Source of the DNA: Promethearchaeota archaeon
GTDB taxonomy: Archaea; Asgardarchaeota; Lokiarchaeia; Sigyniarchaeales; SOKP01
Reading direction: 5' to 3'
Length of the DNA: 44,282 nucleotides
Assembly: GCA_020344955.1 (NCBI GenBank)
Contig: CP070831.1
Span: 1,984,022-2,028,303 of the forward strand
The first letter of the stretch is position 1, and the number at the start of each line of letters is the position of its first letter. This document shows positions 7,761-16,513 of this stretch, in pieces. Both the position numbers and the translations under genes were made by a program. The notes under the pieces were generated by a model. That model was not told where the DNA came from and searched no databases. It saw nothing but the letters and a program-made list of their open reading frames with translations.

Positions 7761-7958
7761 TCAATCTCGTTGTTTTAAATATATTAAAACTCCAAATAAA
7801 AAAGGAATTAACCATACAATCAAAAACCATAAAAAGACATTTAATTCTTTTTTCTTAGCATCTCTATATACCCATATCGATATTATTGTTGAAACAATAA
7901 AATTAATTGATAAGAAAATAATTAAAATTAAAATTATAAACTCAATCATTATTTTCAC
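7761..7958 (-). CDS. Small two-helix membrane protein, PLDc_N-like (copy B)
   Basis: This 65-residue protein has two hydrophobic helices joined by WVYRDAKKKELNVFLWF, the same loop signature as the copy A protein at 1887-2096. The second helix contains a W-LIP--FGVLIYL pattern typical of PLDc_N-like small membrane proteins. It follows the RING-like membrane protein gene by about 30 bases on the same strand, so the two are probably cotranscribed. No enzymatic residues are present. An accessory or assembly role next to the membrane RING protein is inferred from conservation in both cassettes. Confidence 0.7.
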   Translation of the reverse strand: MKIMIEFIILILIIFLSINFIVSTIISIWVYRDAKKKELNVFLWFLIVWLIPFLFGVLIYLKQRD

Positions 7959-7988
7959 TCATTTATGTACACAATTTAACTTTATCTT

Positions 7989-8975
7989 TTATTCTTTCTT
8001 ATTTTTTTTAGATTTAAATTCAATAAAAGGGGTATCACATCCCCAACAATTGTTTTCTAACTCAGTTAAAGCTTTACAACAATTTATACAATACCATGCT
8101 TCACATTTAGAGCATACATATGTTAGACCTGAAATTTTATTTTTACACACTAAACAAAATCCTTTTTCTTTACTATATTTGATATCTTCTACACTAAATT
8201 TTAGAGGTTTGGTAAATAATCTTAAAGTGTCTTTGAGTTCTTCCTTTTTGCTTTCTGGTTCTCTTCTTTTTGAATAAAAGTAAATTATATATCCTATTAT
8301 TATAATAATTGCAAAGATTGCTATCCAAATTATAACTAGAAACAAGTGAACTAATTGAAGATTTAATAACAGAGTTAAGACTACAAATATCATAAGTATA
8401 CTTAACATTATTATGATAAATCCCCTAATAAAAGGTCTAGAAAATAACTCAAAATGGCCTATTATTGGAAAAAGGGTAATTAATACTCCTATTATTATAA
8501 ATATCGATCCTATAGCAGGAGTGAATAGATCTAAAGTTCTAAGAAATATTGACTCAAGACTCCATCCAATCAAAAATATGATCAGACCGATTGTCATAAT
8601 TGATGAGATTGCTTGAAGTTCATGTTTGGTTTTGAAAGAAAACCAAATAAATATGACCATTATTATTGTTGCATTTAGAAATATATAGATATAAAGAAAT
8701 AAATAGAAATATAGAAGAATATAGTTCCCAACATCATATGTGTAAAGTATAACACTTAAATCACCAGTATAGGTTCCTTCTAATATATAATCACTAATAT
8801 AAAAAAATATTCGTGTTAACGCAATATTAAGCCAATAAACTCCAAAACCGAACATTAAAATCTTTTCATTTTTTTTATCTCTTTTAAAACCCCTCGAGAA
8901 ATAAGTAATACTACAAATAAATAAGAGAAAAATAGACATGCTTGAAAAGAATCGCTCTAATGGATCGAATATCAT
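7989..8975 (-). CDS. Seven-helix membrane protein with cytosolic RING-like zinc finger (copy B)
   Basis: This 328-residue protein starts at a clear ATG (MIFDPLERFFSS). About seven hydrophobic helices span residues 10-240. The loop with KRDKKNEK after helix 1 and the SKRREPESKK stretch after the last helix are basic, which places the N-terminus outside and the tail inside. The tail ends with eight cysteines at 274, 277, 288, 291, 296, 299, 310 and 313, the same spacing as copy A. RING fingers follow C-x2-C-x(9-39)-C-x(1-3)-H-x(2-3)-C-x2-C-x(4-48)-C-x2-C. This sequence differs mainly in having Cys for His and x4 before the fifth ligand. A membrane E3-like protein is the attractive reading; a structural zinc finger is the alternative. 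Confidence 0.7.
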   Translation of the reverse strand: MIFDPLERFFSSMSIFLLFICSITYFSRGFKRDKKNEKILMFGFGVYWLNIALTRIFFYISDYILEGTYTGDLSVILYTYDVGNYILLYFYLFLYIYIFLNATIIMVIFIWFSFKTKHELQAISSIMTIGLIIFLIGWSLESIFLRTLDLFTPAIGSIFIIIGVLITLFPIIGHFELFSRPFIRGFIIIMLSILMIFVVLTLLLNLQLVHLFLVIIWIAIFAIIIIIGYIIYFYSKRREPESKKEELKDTLRLFTKPLKFSVEDIKYSKEKGFCLVCKNKISGLTYVCSKCEAWYCINCCKALTELENNCWGCDTPFIEFKSKKNKKE

Positions 8976-9152
8976 AGTATCAGTTAGGATTAATTTGTTA
9001 ATAATTAACTATTAAGGAATTTCTATATTAATAAATTATGATTTTTTTAATTCAATGGATGTAATTATAGTAATTTTCTTGGAAAATAATTTAAATATAT
9101 AATTATCTTATCTAATTACTTAAAGAAACTGGAATTCTTTTAAGTTTTTGAG

Positions 9153-10145
9153 ATGGAGAGAAATTATAGAACAATACTTATCATTATTAACCTAATTTTT
9201 GTATTTTCAATAATAATTATTCCTAGCTTTGTTATTTTTACGGAATTTTCTAGTTTCAATAGGATTGATCAATCTTTTTCATATATCTATTCATCAACTA
9301 CCCCCCCAATTAAGAAGGGATTAAATCTAAATGCTGATGTCGGTATAATTGAAATAAAATATATTTCTCAACCAGTTGATTATCTTGTAAGAATAGATGT
9401 AAGTATTGAAATGGCAGGTCCAAACTTAGAAGGAAAATCATATTTGGACATCTTTAATATTAAATGGGAAAATACAACCTCTCCAGTAAATTTCACTTTA
9501 GAGTTAATACCAGAAATGTTGGAGGATTTTTCAAATCTGCACAAAGCAAATATTTATATTAATATCTTACTCCGTTCAGATATCCTTTTTGATATAAATG
9601 CTACAGTAATTGATGGAAATATATTAGTAGCGATCCCAATGGGGATTACAGTTAATAATGTTTACTCAAGTGTTACTAGTGGTTATATCTCTTATGATTT
9701 TATCCATAGCACTATTAAAGGAAATATTACTGGAATTGTTAATAATGGAAATTTGACTTTAATAGCATATAATAATCATTATATAAAGAATAGTAAATTG
9801 ACTTTTATTAATAAAATGGGATACACCCAAATTGATATCTACCAATATGAAGAAATGGGAGCAAATATTACTGGAACTGTTAGCACAAAATCGGGCATTA
9901 TTCAAGTAATATATAATGATTATTCAGCTAATGTGGGAGCACGATTTATCTTATATAACAAAACAACCTTTGGTAATGAAGTAGAGAATAAATGGGTGGG
10001 CTTTAATAGGGAGGTTCTACCATTGCTGGCAGGACAAATGTTTACTTCTTATGATTTCCCTACTCAAAATAACTATAATTTCTCTTTATTTAAACCAGAG
10101 GATGAAGGTAATTTTATTTGGGACCTTAATAGTATCCCCTCTTAA
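9153..10145 (+). CDS. Membrane-anchored extracytoplasmic beta-repeat protein, paralogue of the STGS-repeat protein
   Basis: One N-terminal helix (about residues 7-29) is followed by a 300-residue ectodomain with many N-x-S/T sequons. It shares landmarks with the protein at 16514-17614: PPIKKGLNLNADVGIIEIKY matches PAPIERININSDIGSVLIKY, and both have VDYLVRIDV/TDYYVQIDL-type, LRSD/LRTD and EMGANITG/EMGANVTG segments. The repeating short strands recall DUF4097-like beta-helix domains. Unlike its paralogue, it lacks the STGS repeats; the equivalent positions read SGYIS, NGNLT and SGIIQ. It is divergent from the cassette B membrane gene and the 177-base gap is AT-rich. Cell-surface location is inferred from the signal-anchor; function is unknown. 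Confidence 0.65.
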   Translation: MERNYRTILIIINLIFVFSIIIIPSFVIFTEFSSFNRIDQSFSYIYSSTTPPIKKGLNLNADVGIIEIKYISQPVDYLVRIDVSIEMAGPNLEGKSYLDIFNIKWENTTSPVNFTLELIPEMLEDFSNLHKANIYINILLRSDILFDINATVIDGNILVAIPMGITVNNVYSSVTSGYISYDFIHSTIKGNITGIVNNGNLTLIAYNNHYIKNSKLTFINKMGYTQIDIYQYEEMGANITGTVSTKSGIIQVIYNDYSANVGARFILYNKTTFGNEVENKWVGFNREVLPLLAGQMFTSYDFPTQNNYNFSLFKPEDEGNFIWDLNSIPS

Positions 10146-10204
10146 CAAAGTTAATATTAATTATCATTACTTGTTTTTAAGTAGTAGTTAAAAGGAAAAC
10201 AATA

Positions 10205-11935
10205 TTAACTCGAATAAATAGTTTTTAATATATATTTTAATGGAGCTCCTTCTATCGGAATTCCTCTTAAGTCTGAATTCCAAATATCATAGGTTATTGG
10301 AAAATCCAACCATACAACTGGGTAGAGTTGTTCAATAAGACGTTGTTGAATGTTAAAATATAATTGCTCTCTCTTAGTCTCATTAAATTCGATTATCGCA
10401 TCATCAATCCATTTCTGAACCGTTGTATCATTAAAATTGTAAACATTACCTATAGCATTGATACTATTTGAGAACAAAGGGTCAATAGTTTCAACTGGAT
10501 CTAGTAAAGCAGGTCCCCAACCAGCTATGAAAAAGTCTAATTCCCCATTATTCAGTTTATTCCACCATTCAACATTTGCTAATTCAACTATATTAACTTT
10601 CACTCCAATTTGTTTAAGATCTCTAGCTGTTATATTTGCTATATATTGTTGCCCCACTGATCCATAAATTATTGAATAATTATATGTTGCAAGAGGTTTT
10701 GAACTATTAGCTACTATTTCCCATTCATTACCAGCAGTAATATTATTGTTTGCGGTTAAATTATCTGTACCAGGCCAATTTGCATTTTTTAATACCTGTC
10801 GTGCTATGGTTATATTATAATATGGAACATCAAAAAGACCGCTATGTGAATACCGCATCTTCTCTGCAAGAGGAGATTTTACTCGTATTGAATGTCCACC
10901 AGAAAATTCTTTTAGATAACAGGTATAATTAAAAGCATATGAGATTGCCTTTCGCATTGTAATATTAAATTTATTATTATCCAACCCAATATACCGAAAA
11001 CCCAGTTTTGAGAAAGAAATTACTGATATCCCTGGATCATTTTTATAAATTTCAAGTGTTTCATTATTATATGACCCTTCTGCATATGAAAGTTCTCCAG
11101 ATAACATTCTTTCCATTCTCTCTGAACTATCCAATCTTAGGAAAACCAATTTATTAAAGGAGGGTGTACCATCCCAGTAATCCGGATTAGCATGCATTTC
11201 CGTTTTGACAGCATAGCCATAAATGTTTACTTCACAATAATCAAAAATGAAAGGACCCGTTCCTACTAGTCTTCCAGTCCTAATATCAATGAATTCATCT
11301 TCAGGAGTTGAGGCAGGAGAAAGTATATAAGAAGTCCATACAGCTAGTAGATCTCTTATTGGAACATAGGGTTGGTTTAATACAAATCTAATAGTATAAT
11401 CGTCGATAATTTCAGTATGGTTTATAATCGGTTCCTTATTTGCAGTGTGATATGCATATTCCCAAGCCCAAATATCATCATAAGGCATAATTTCAATGAA
11501 TTTGTAAATTCGATCAAAATTCCATTTAACCGCAGTAGCGTTAAATGGTGTTCCATCATGGAAGGTAACATTTCTTCTTAATTCACAGGTAAAATTTAAG
11601 TGATCAGAGCTCCAATTTCCGTTCAGCGCTAAGTTAGGGATTATAGGCGAATTGGTTTTGCTTTTATTGTAATCGAACAAACCTTCAGCAATTTGATCCC
11701 ATATCCATAGATTTGCATAATTTGGACCTGGATTTTGGAGGGGATCAATAGAATCTGGGGCACTAGCTAAACCACAAATAAATACAGATTCTGGCGTTTC
11801 TTGTAATTCCCAATAGAAGTAAATTCCACCTATTATTGCAGCAATTGCTATAATGCTTGTAGTTCCTAAGCCAATTTTTTGTTTATTGTTGAAAGATTTA
11901 AATAATTTTCTTTTCTTTTTCGGATTCTCATCCAT
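10205..11935 (-). CDS. Extracellular solute-binding protein family 5 (oligopeptide/dipeptide type)
   Basis: This 576-residue protein has a basic cytosolic start (MDENPKKKRKLFK), one membrane anchor (about 22-45), then a full family-5 binding protein. Recognisable blocks are ASAPDSIDPLQNPG near residue 60, an FHDGTPFNATAVKWNFDRI core, VGTGPFIF followed by an NPDYWDG segment, and FFIAGWGPALLDPVE towards the C-terminus. Family members capture peptides, nickel or sugars for ABC import. No permease or ATPase gene is next to it: the neighbours are a beta-repeat protein and alaX. It must work with a transporter encoded elsewhere or act as a stand-alone binding or sensory protein. Substrate is not predictable. 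Confidence 0.85.
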   Translation of the reverse strand: MDENPKKKRKLFKSFNNKQKIGLGTTSIIAIAAIIGGIYFYWELQETPESVFICGLASAPDSIDPLQNPGPNYANLWIWDQIAEGLFDYNKSKTNSPIIPNLALNGNWSSDHLNFTCELRRNVTFHDGTPFNATAVKWNFDRIYKFIEIMPYDDIWAWEYAYHTANKEPIINHTEIIDDYTIRFVLNQPYVPIRDLLAVWTSYILSPASTPEDEFIDIRTGRLVGTGPFIFDYCEVNIYGYAVKTEMHANPDYWDGTPSFNKLVFLRLDSSERMERMLSGELSYAEGSYNNETLEIYKNDPGISVISFSKLGFRYIGLDNNKFNITMRKAISYAFNYTCYLKEFSGGHSIRVKSPLAEKMRYSHSGLFDVPYYNITIARQVLKNANWPGTDNLTANNNITAGNEWEIVANSSKPLATYNYSIIYGSVGQQYIANITARDLKQIGVKVNIVELANVEWWNKLNNGELDFFIAGWGPALLDPVETIDPLFSNSINAIGNVYNFNDTTVQKWIDDAIIEFNETKREQLYFNIQQRLIEQLYPVVWLDFPITYDIWNSDLRGIPIEGAPLKYILKTIYSS

Positions 11936-12121
11936 AAAACAATCATCTGATCTTCTTTAATTTTATATAGTTGTTTTCTGCAAAACCTAATCAAATATGA
12001 GATTTTAAGATAAATTAAACTATGGAATATTCTATATAGATGTAGTAAAATTAGATAGAAGAATTAATAAAAATTACTTTTTTATCAAGAGAAAAATATT
12101 GGTCATAAAGCTAATTGCATA

Positions 12122-12832
12122 CTACGATTTTAATATAAAATACATTCTTCTATTATCTTTTCCTTTATTTACTGTTTTAATTACTTGAATCTCACCAATC
12201 TCACTTAAATGTTTAATATGGGTTCCACCATCAACTTGCTCATCGATATCACCTATTTTAACAATACGGAATTCTTCAATTTTCTCAGGTAAACCCATGG
12301 CTAATCGTGCTAATTCTGGCTTTCCCAAGACTTCTTCTCTTGACATGTAATCGATTGTTATTGGTAAATCTTGCTTTATAATCTTATTAGCCTCATCCAC
12401 AAAAGCTCTCAATTTTTCTGGAGAATAATTTTGCATTGAAAAATCCATTCTGGTCTTATCTAACTCAATTTGATTCCCAGTAATTTTAGCGTTAGCCTTA
12501 TTGTAAAGCAGATTACTAATTAAATGAGACGCAGTATGATATCTCATAAAAGTGAGCCTTCTTTCCCAGTCTAGTTCACAAGAAACTTCATCACCTTTTT
12601 TTAATCCAGGTTGATCCACTTCATGACTAATATTTCCCGAGAATTTCCCAACATAAACTACTTTAAAGTTTTGATCTCCTTTATTGATAAATCCTTCATC
12701 CCAAGGTTGACCACCACCTTTAGGGTAGAAAGCAGTTTTGTCTAGGACTACATATTTATCATCTTTTACACTTACTACTTTAGCCTTCCAACTTTTGAGG
12801 TATGCATCATCCATATAGAGTGCTCTAGCCAT
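12122..12832 (-). CDS. alaX: Alanyl-tRNA editing protein AlaX
   Basis: This 236-residue free-standing editing domain hydrolyses mischarged Ser- or Gly-tRNA(Ala). Visible motifs are FYPKGGGQPWDEG (about 37-49), typical of the AlaX-M glycine-rich segment; the zinc motif RYHTASHL (H-x3-H); and QVDGGTHIKHLSEIGEI towards the C-terminus. AlaRS editing domains usually have CGGTH; here Asp replaces the Cys four residues before the His. Length suits AlaX-M rather than the shorter AlaX-S. The start MARALYMDD is supported by the homologous relic at 3178-3285. No AlaRS gene is adjacent. It probably acts in trans on tRNA(Ala) in the cytosol. Confidence 0.85.
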   Translation of the reverse strand: MARALYMDDAYLKSWKAKVVSVKDDKYVVLDKTAFYPKGGGQPWDEGFINKGDQNFKVVYVGKFSGNISHEVDQPGLKKGDEVSCELDWERRLTFMRYHTASHLISNLLYNKANAKITGNQIELDKTRMDFSMQNYSPEKLRAFVDEANKIIKQDLPITIDYMSREEVLGKPELARLAMGLPEKIEEFRIVKIGDIDEQVDGGTHIKHLSEIGEIQVIKTVNKGKDNRRMYFILKS

Positions 12833-12930
12833 AAAAAGAAGAAAAATGCATTAATTTATAATGTTAACCTTTTTCATATATTTTAGAATTGTTTACCCCA
12901 TCAAACAAATCTGATTTTAAAAATTAATAT

Positions 12931-13083
12931 TTACGTTCTCTCATTAAGTTCATTAGGTTTAGAGCCACAGAAAGCTTCTACTTTAATAAAATTCATTTCT
13001 TTAGAACAATTAGGACAAAAATATTTCCCAGATTCCTTATTTTCAAATGAATAACCACAATCTTTACAAACAACAGCATTCAT
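12931..13083 (-). CDS. 50-residue zinc-ribbon protein
   Basis: The frame starts at ATG 13083 and encodes MNAVVCKDCGYSFENKES, then KYFCPNCSKE and a 24-residue tail with one more Cys (FCGSK). Cys6-x2-Cys9 and Cys23-x2-Cys26 form a rubredoxin-type zinc knuckle pair. It lies upstream of alaX on the same strand, with about 100 bases between, and divergent from the LRR gene. Such single zinc ribbons are common in archaea as small nucleic-acid or protein adaptors. The function here is unknown. Confidence 0.6.
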   Translation of the reverse strand: MNAVVCKDCGYSFENKESGKYFCPNCSKEMNFIKVEAFCGSKPNELNERT

Positions 13084-13265
13084 ATGATTGATATCCTTAA
13101 TGAAGTTTTAATAAGTTCTTATTATGGATTAGAAATAAGTTATAACTTATTGTACCTAATAATAAGTCAAAATAAAAAAAATGAATAAATAATAAGTCTT
13201 ATATAATTATTTATAACGGTTTTAAATAAGTTTGTTAAATTAGAAAGTTTCAAGGTGGATAATTT

Positions 13266-14303
13266 ATGAAATCTGTTGAAGTAGCTGGTTCTAAATTTGA
13301 AGTTAAGAATGGATTTCTTGACTTAGGACTCTTAGAAATAAAAGATATGGAGGAAATACAAGGATTATCAAAATTGAAAGATTTAAAGAATTTAGAATTA
13401 AGTTCGAATGAAATAGTTCACATAAAATGTCTTGAAAACTTAAATGAGTTAGAAGTATTAAATTTATGAAGTAATAAAATTGTACATATTAAAGGTTTGG
13501 AAAATTTAGAGAACCTCAAGATTTTGCATTTAATAAGTAATCAGATTGAAGAAATAAAAGGATTAGAAAATTTAAGAAATTTAGAAGAATTATATTTGCG
13601 TGGAAATCAAATAACAGAGTTAAAAGGATTTGAAAACCTGAGTTCGCTAAAAAGATTAGATCTATCGTGGAATAATATAAATGAAATTAAGGGTTTTGAA
13701 GCTTTAGCAAATCTGGAGGTTTTATGGATTGCGGGGAATCAATTAGAACAAATAAAAAATCTTGAGGTGTTAACAAACTTAGAAGTCTTGAATCTAGCTG
13801 GAAATAAGATTAGCAATGTTGAAGGCTTGAATAACCTAAAAAAGTTAAAAAGTCTCTATTTAAACAACAATTCAATTCAAAAAATACAGGGATTAGAAGC
13901 TTTACAGAATTTAGAGACTTTATGGCTTAACACCAATCAAATTACAGAAATTTCGGGTCTTGAAAATTGTAAAGACTTAAGAATATTAAATTTAAAACAA
14001 AATGAAATAAATCATATTAAAGGGTTATATAATCTTACTAATTTAGAAAATCTTTTTCTTTCTGAAAATAATATTGGTGAAATTAATGGGCTTGAACCAC
14101 TTACTAAATTAGAAACACTTGACTTAGGCCAGAATCGAATAATACATGTTAAGGGATTAGAAGCTTTAATGAATCTTAAGGATTTGTGGCTTGCAGACAA
14201 TCTAATTCCTCTAAAAATATTGGAACAATTGGGAGGATTAGATTCTGGTGGATATGCAAATGACCCAATGAAATTTGTACAATATTGCCTTATTAATTTG
14301 TAA
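13266..14303 (+). CDS. Leucine-rich-repeat protein interrupted by one in-frame TGA
   Basis: The protein has about 13 LRRs of 22 residues, of the type L--L--L-L--N-I--I-GLE-L. This is the SDS22-like spacing, and in such proteins the repeats form a curved protein-binding surface. The gene starts at ATG 13266 after aaggtgg. In repeat 2 a TGA at 13467-13469 replaces the variable residue in LNL-x-SNKI. The frame, repeat phase and spacing continue unchanged to the TAA at 14301, with no other lesion. In the other repeats this position holds S, I, R, A, N, K or G, so one substitution (GGA, AGA or CGA to TGA) explains it. Candidates are a recent nonsense mutation, a read error, or readthrough. Cytosolic; no signal peptide. 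Confidence 0.75.
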
Positions 14304-14376
14304 TACTAATCAATCTGTGTTTACCCATTGGATAAATTATAAAAATTATATTTTCTTCAAAATACTTTAATTATAC

Positions 14377-14386
14377 TTTTTTATAT
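14377..14386 (+). promoter_or_regulatory. Putative TATA box for glutamate dehydrogenase
   Basis: The sequence ttttttatat is centred about 31 bases before GTG 14413 and predicts transcription starting within about ten bases upstream of the gene. A short leader could just include the aggtgat ribosome-binding site at 14402-14408. Confidence 0.35.
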
Positions 14387-14412
14387 TGAAAAAGTTATTT
14401 TAGGTGATTATT

Positions 14413-15663
14413 GTGGGATTAAATCCATTTGAAGTTGCTAAGAAGCAAATTGATATAGTTGCTAAAGAGATGGGATTAGATCCAAATTTAACGAAATATC
14501 TTAAAAGAGTAGAAAGGGCGTTAATAGTATCTATTCCTGTTGTTATGGATGATGGAACTCTTGAGATCTATGAAGGTTACCGAGTTCATCACTCAACTGT
14601 GCGAGGTCCAGGAAAAGGAGGGATAAGATATTCTCCTGAAGTCAATTTAGATGAAGTTAAAGCATTAGCCATATGGATGACTTGGAAATGTAGCTTGTTG
14701 AATTTACCGCTAGGGGGAGCAAAAGGAGGGGTATGTGTAGATCCTAGAAAATTATCAAAAAGGGAATTAGAACGTCTTACAAGAAGGTATACATCTGAGA
14801 TCATAAATATTATTGGCCCTGATATTGATATACCTGCGCCGGATGTTAATACAAATGCTCAGATCATGAGTTGGATAATGGATGTATACAGTATGCAGAA
14901 AGGACGTTCAGTTCCAGGAGTTGTAACTGGAAAACCTGTAGAAATTGGGGGTTCGGTTGGTCGAGAACCTGCTACAGGAATGGGATTGTATTATATGCTT
15001 GAAGCTATGTGTGAAAAACTTAATTTTAATTTAAAATCACAAACAATAGTGATACAAGGTTTTGGAAATGTTGGTGGTACTATTGCGGATTTATTATTTA
15101 AAGAAGGATGTAAAGTAATAGCTGTGTCAGATATATCAGGCGGACTTCTTTATTCTGATGGATTAGAAATTGACAAATTATTAGAATGGACTCGGCAAGG
15201 TAATACTTTGAAAGATTATAACGATGAACGTTATAAATTTATTACAAACAGTGAATTACTAACAACTGAATGTGATATTTTAATTCCAGCAGCTCTTGAG
15301 AATGTTATAACTCAAAATAATGCGAGTAATCTTAAATGCAAAATTATTTTAGAGGGAGCTAACGGACCAGTCACCCCTGAAGCGGACAAAATATTATATG
15401 ATAAAGGAATTCATGTTGTTCCAGATATCCTTGCAAATGGTGGAGGTGTTTGTGTTTCATATTTTGAATATGTTCAAGATATTCGGGCATACTTTTGGGA
15501 ATTAGATCGCATCAATAAAGAATTAAAAAAGATAATGTTAAAAGCATTTGAAGAAGTGTATGAACTTTCTAAGGAAAGAAAGATTCAACTACGTACAGCC
15601 GCATACATTATTGCTGTATCGAGAATTGCGAAGGCAATAGAGTTAAGAGGCATATTTCCATAA
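14413..15663 (+). CDS. gdhA: Glutamate dehydrogenase (Glu/Leu/Phe/Val dehydrogenase family)
   Basis: The enzyme interconverts glutamate and 2-oxoglutarate plus ammonium in the cytosol, probably as a hexamer. From the second GTG (14413) the protein begins MGLNPFEVAKKQ, the usual family start, and aggtgat lies just ahead; the GTG at 14404 overlaps that site. The N-terminal domain has GPGKGGIRYSPEV (65-77) and WKCSLLNLPLGGAKGG (91-106) with the catalytic lysines. The NAD(P) fold has GFGNVGG (216-222), and VVPDILANGGGVCVSYFE is near the C-terminus. The 416-residue length is typical. The acidic residue after strand 2 (VSDISGG) hints at NAD rather than NADP. The 215 bases downstream are AT-rich and without genes. 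Confidence 0.93.
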   Translation: MGLNPFEVAKKQIDIVAKEMGLDPNLTKYLKRVERALIVSIPVVMDDGTLEIYEGYRVHHSTVRGPGKGGIRYSPEVNLDEVKALAIWMTWKCSLLNLPLGGAKGGVCVDPRKLSKRELERLTRRYTSEIINIIGPDIDIPAPDVNTNAQIMSWIMDVYSMQKGRSVPGVVTGKPVEIGGSVGREPATGMGLYYMLEAMCEKLNFNLKSQTIVIQGFGNVGGTIADLLFKEGCKVIAVSDISGGLLYSDGLEIDKLLEWTRQGNTLKDYNDERYKFITNSELLTTECDILIPAALENVITQNNASNLKCKIILEGANGPVTPEADKILYDKGIHVVPDILANGGGVCVSYFEYVQDIRAYFWELDRINKELKKIMLKAFEEVYELSKERKIQLRTAAYIIAVSRIAKAIELRGIFP

Positions 15664-15878
15664 TATAATAAAAATAATAAAGGATATTTCGTAATTTGTT
15701 CAAACAATTCAATTAGATTAATAAAAGTTAAAGTTAATACCCCAAAAGTAAAAATGAGAAATTAGAACAAGAATTTTTTTGGAGTTAAGATTTTAAATAA
15801 TCTCTTCTTCTGGGATCAATGAAAAATTAGAATTGAAATAAAAAATTTAAGAAAAATTAAATGTTTAAATTAGAAGGA

Positions 15879-16307
15879 TTATTCTCCTCCAAGTTCTCTT
15901 AAAGCATCTCCTACTAAACTATTGAGTTCTCCATAAGCAATCGCATCTTGAAGAGTACCTTCAATTTGTAGGTCTCCACTCATATATGCACTAGTAGAGT
16001 CAAGCTCACCAGAGCCTAAGCCTGTCCATGTAGCTGCTGTTGCTTTCATAGTAACACTTGGATCCTCAGCTTCACCTTCAGCATATTCTACCACACCTTC
16101 CCCCACTTTTAACCAATACTTATAATCTACATCAGTCCATTCAAATTGAGCAATAAGTGTGTCCATATCTTCCACTTCTTCTCTAATCTCTTCATTTTCC
16201 ACAGCTAATTGTTTCAGAGCTTCCAGCAATACAAGCGCATCAGAAGGTTTTCTTTCTCCTGTTGCATCTCTCAAATCTGCTAACTTTTTTAACAAATCTG
16301 CATCCAT
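15879..16307 (-). CDS. SCP2-like sterol-carrier domain protein
   Basis: This 142-residue acidic protein has a short helical lead (1-45) followed by an SCP2-type alpha/beta domain. The signature is the C-terminal part: VTMKATAATW, then SGDLQIEGTLQDAIAYGELNSL, matching the G-L-I-GD---A--L---L ending of SCP2 domains. In this family the fold makes a hydrophobic tunnel for lipids or acyl-CoA. It has fewer A/T-rich codons than its neighbours, consistent with a highly expressed protein. It is monocistronic, divergent from nothing, and convergent with glutamate dehydrogenase. The ligand is unknown. Confidence 0.7.
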   Translation of the reverse strand: MDADLLKKLADLRDATGERKPSDALVLLEALKQLAVENEEIREEVEDMDTLIAQFEWTDVDYKYWLKVGEGVVEYAEGEAEDPSVTMKATAATWTGLGSGELDSTSAYMSGDLQIEGTLQDAIAYGELNSLVGDALRELGGE

Positions 16308-16513
16308 TTATTAACTCACACTCTTTTTAAATTATATTGAATACCAATTGTTCTTAGATATTTTATTGAATCTTGAATGTATTAAAAGTTTTTATTTATA
16401 GTAATGATCTCTTATTTTCTAAAATTGCTTTTAATCTTCAAAATACCAAATTGATATTGGTTTCTTAAATATAAGATATGAAATAGATATTAAAAAAAAA
16501 ATAATATTAAATT

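Noticed and set aside
1..8975. Cassette as a mobile element
   Set aside because: No transposase, integrase, terminal inverted repeat or target-site duplication was found around either copy.
13467..13469. TGA as evidence for a non-standard genetic code or selenocysteine
   Set aside because: No other gene in the window has an in-frame TGA, tryptophan is encoded by TGG throughout, and an exposed LRR residue is an unlikely Sec site.
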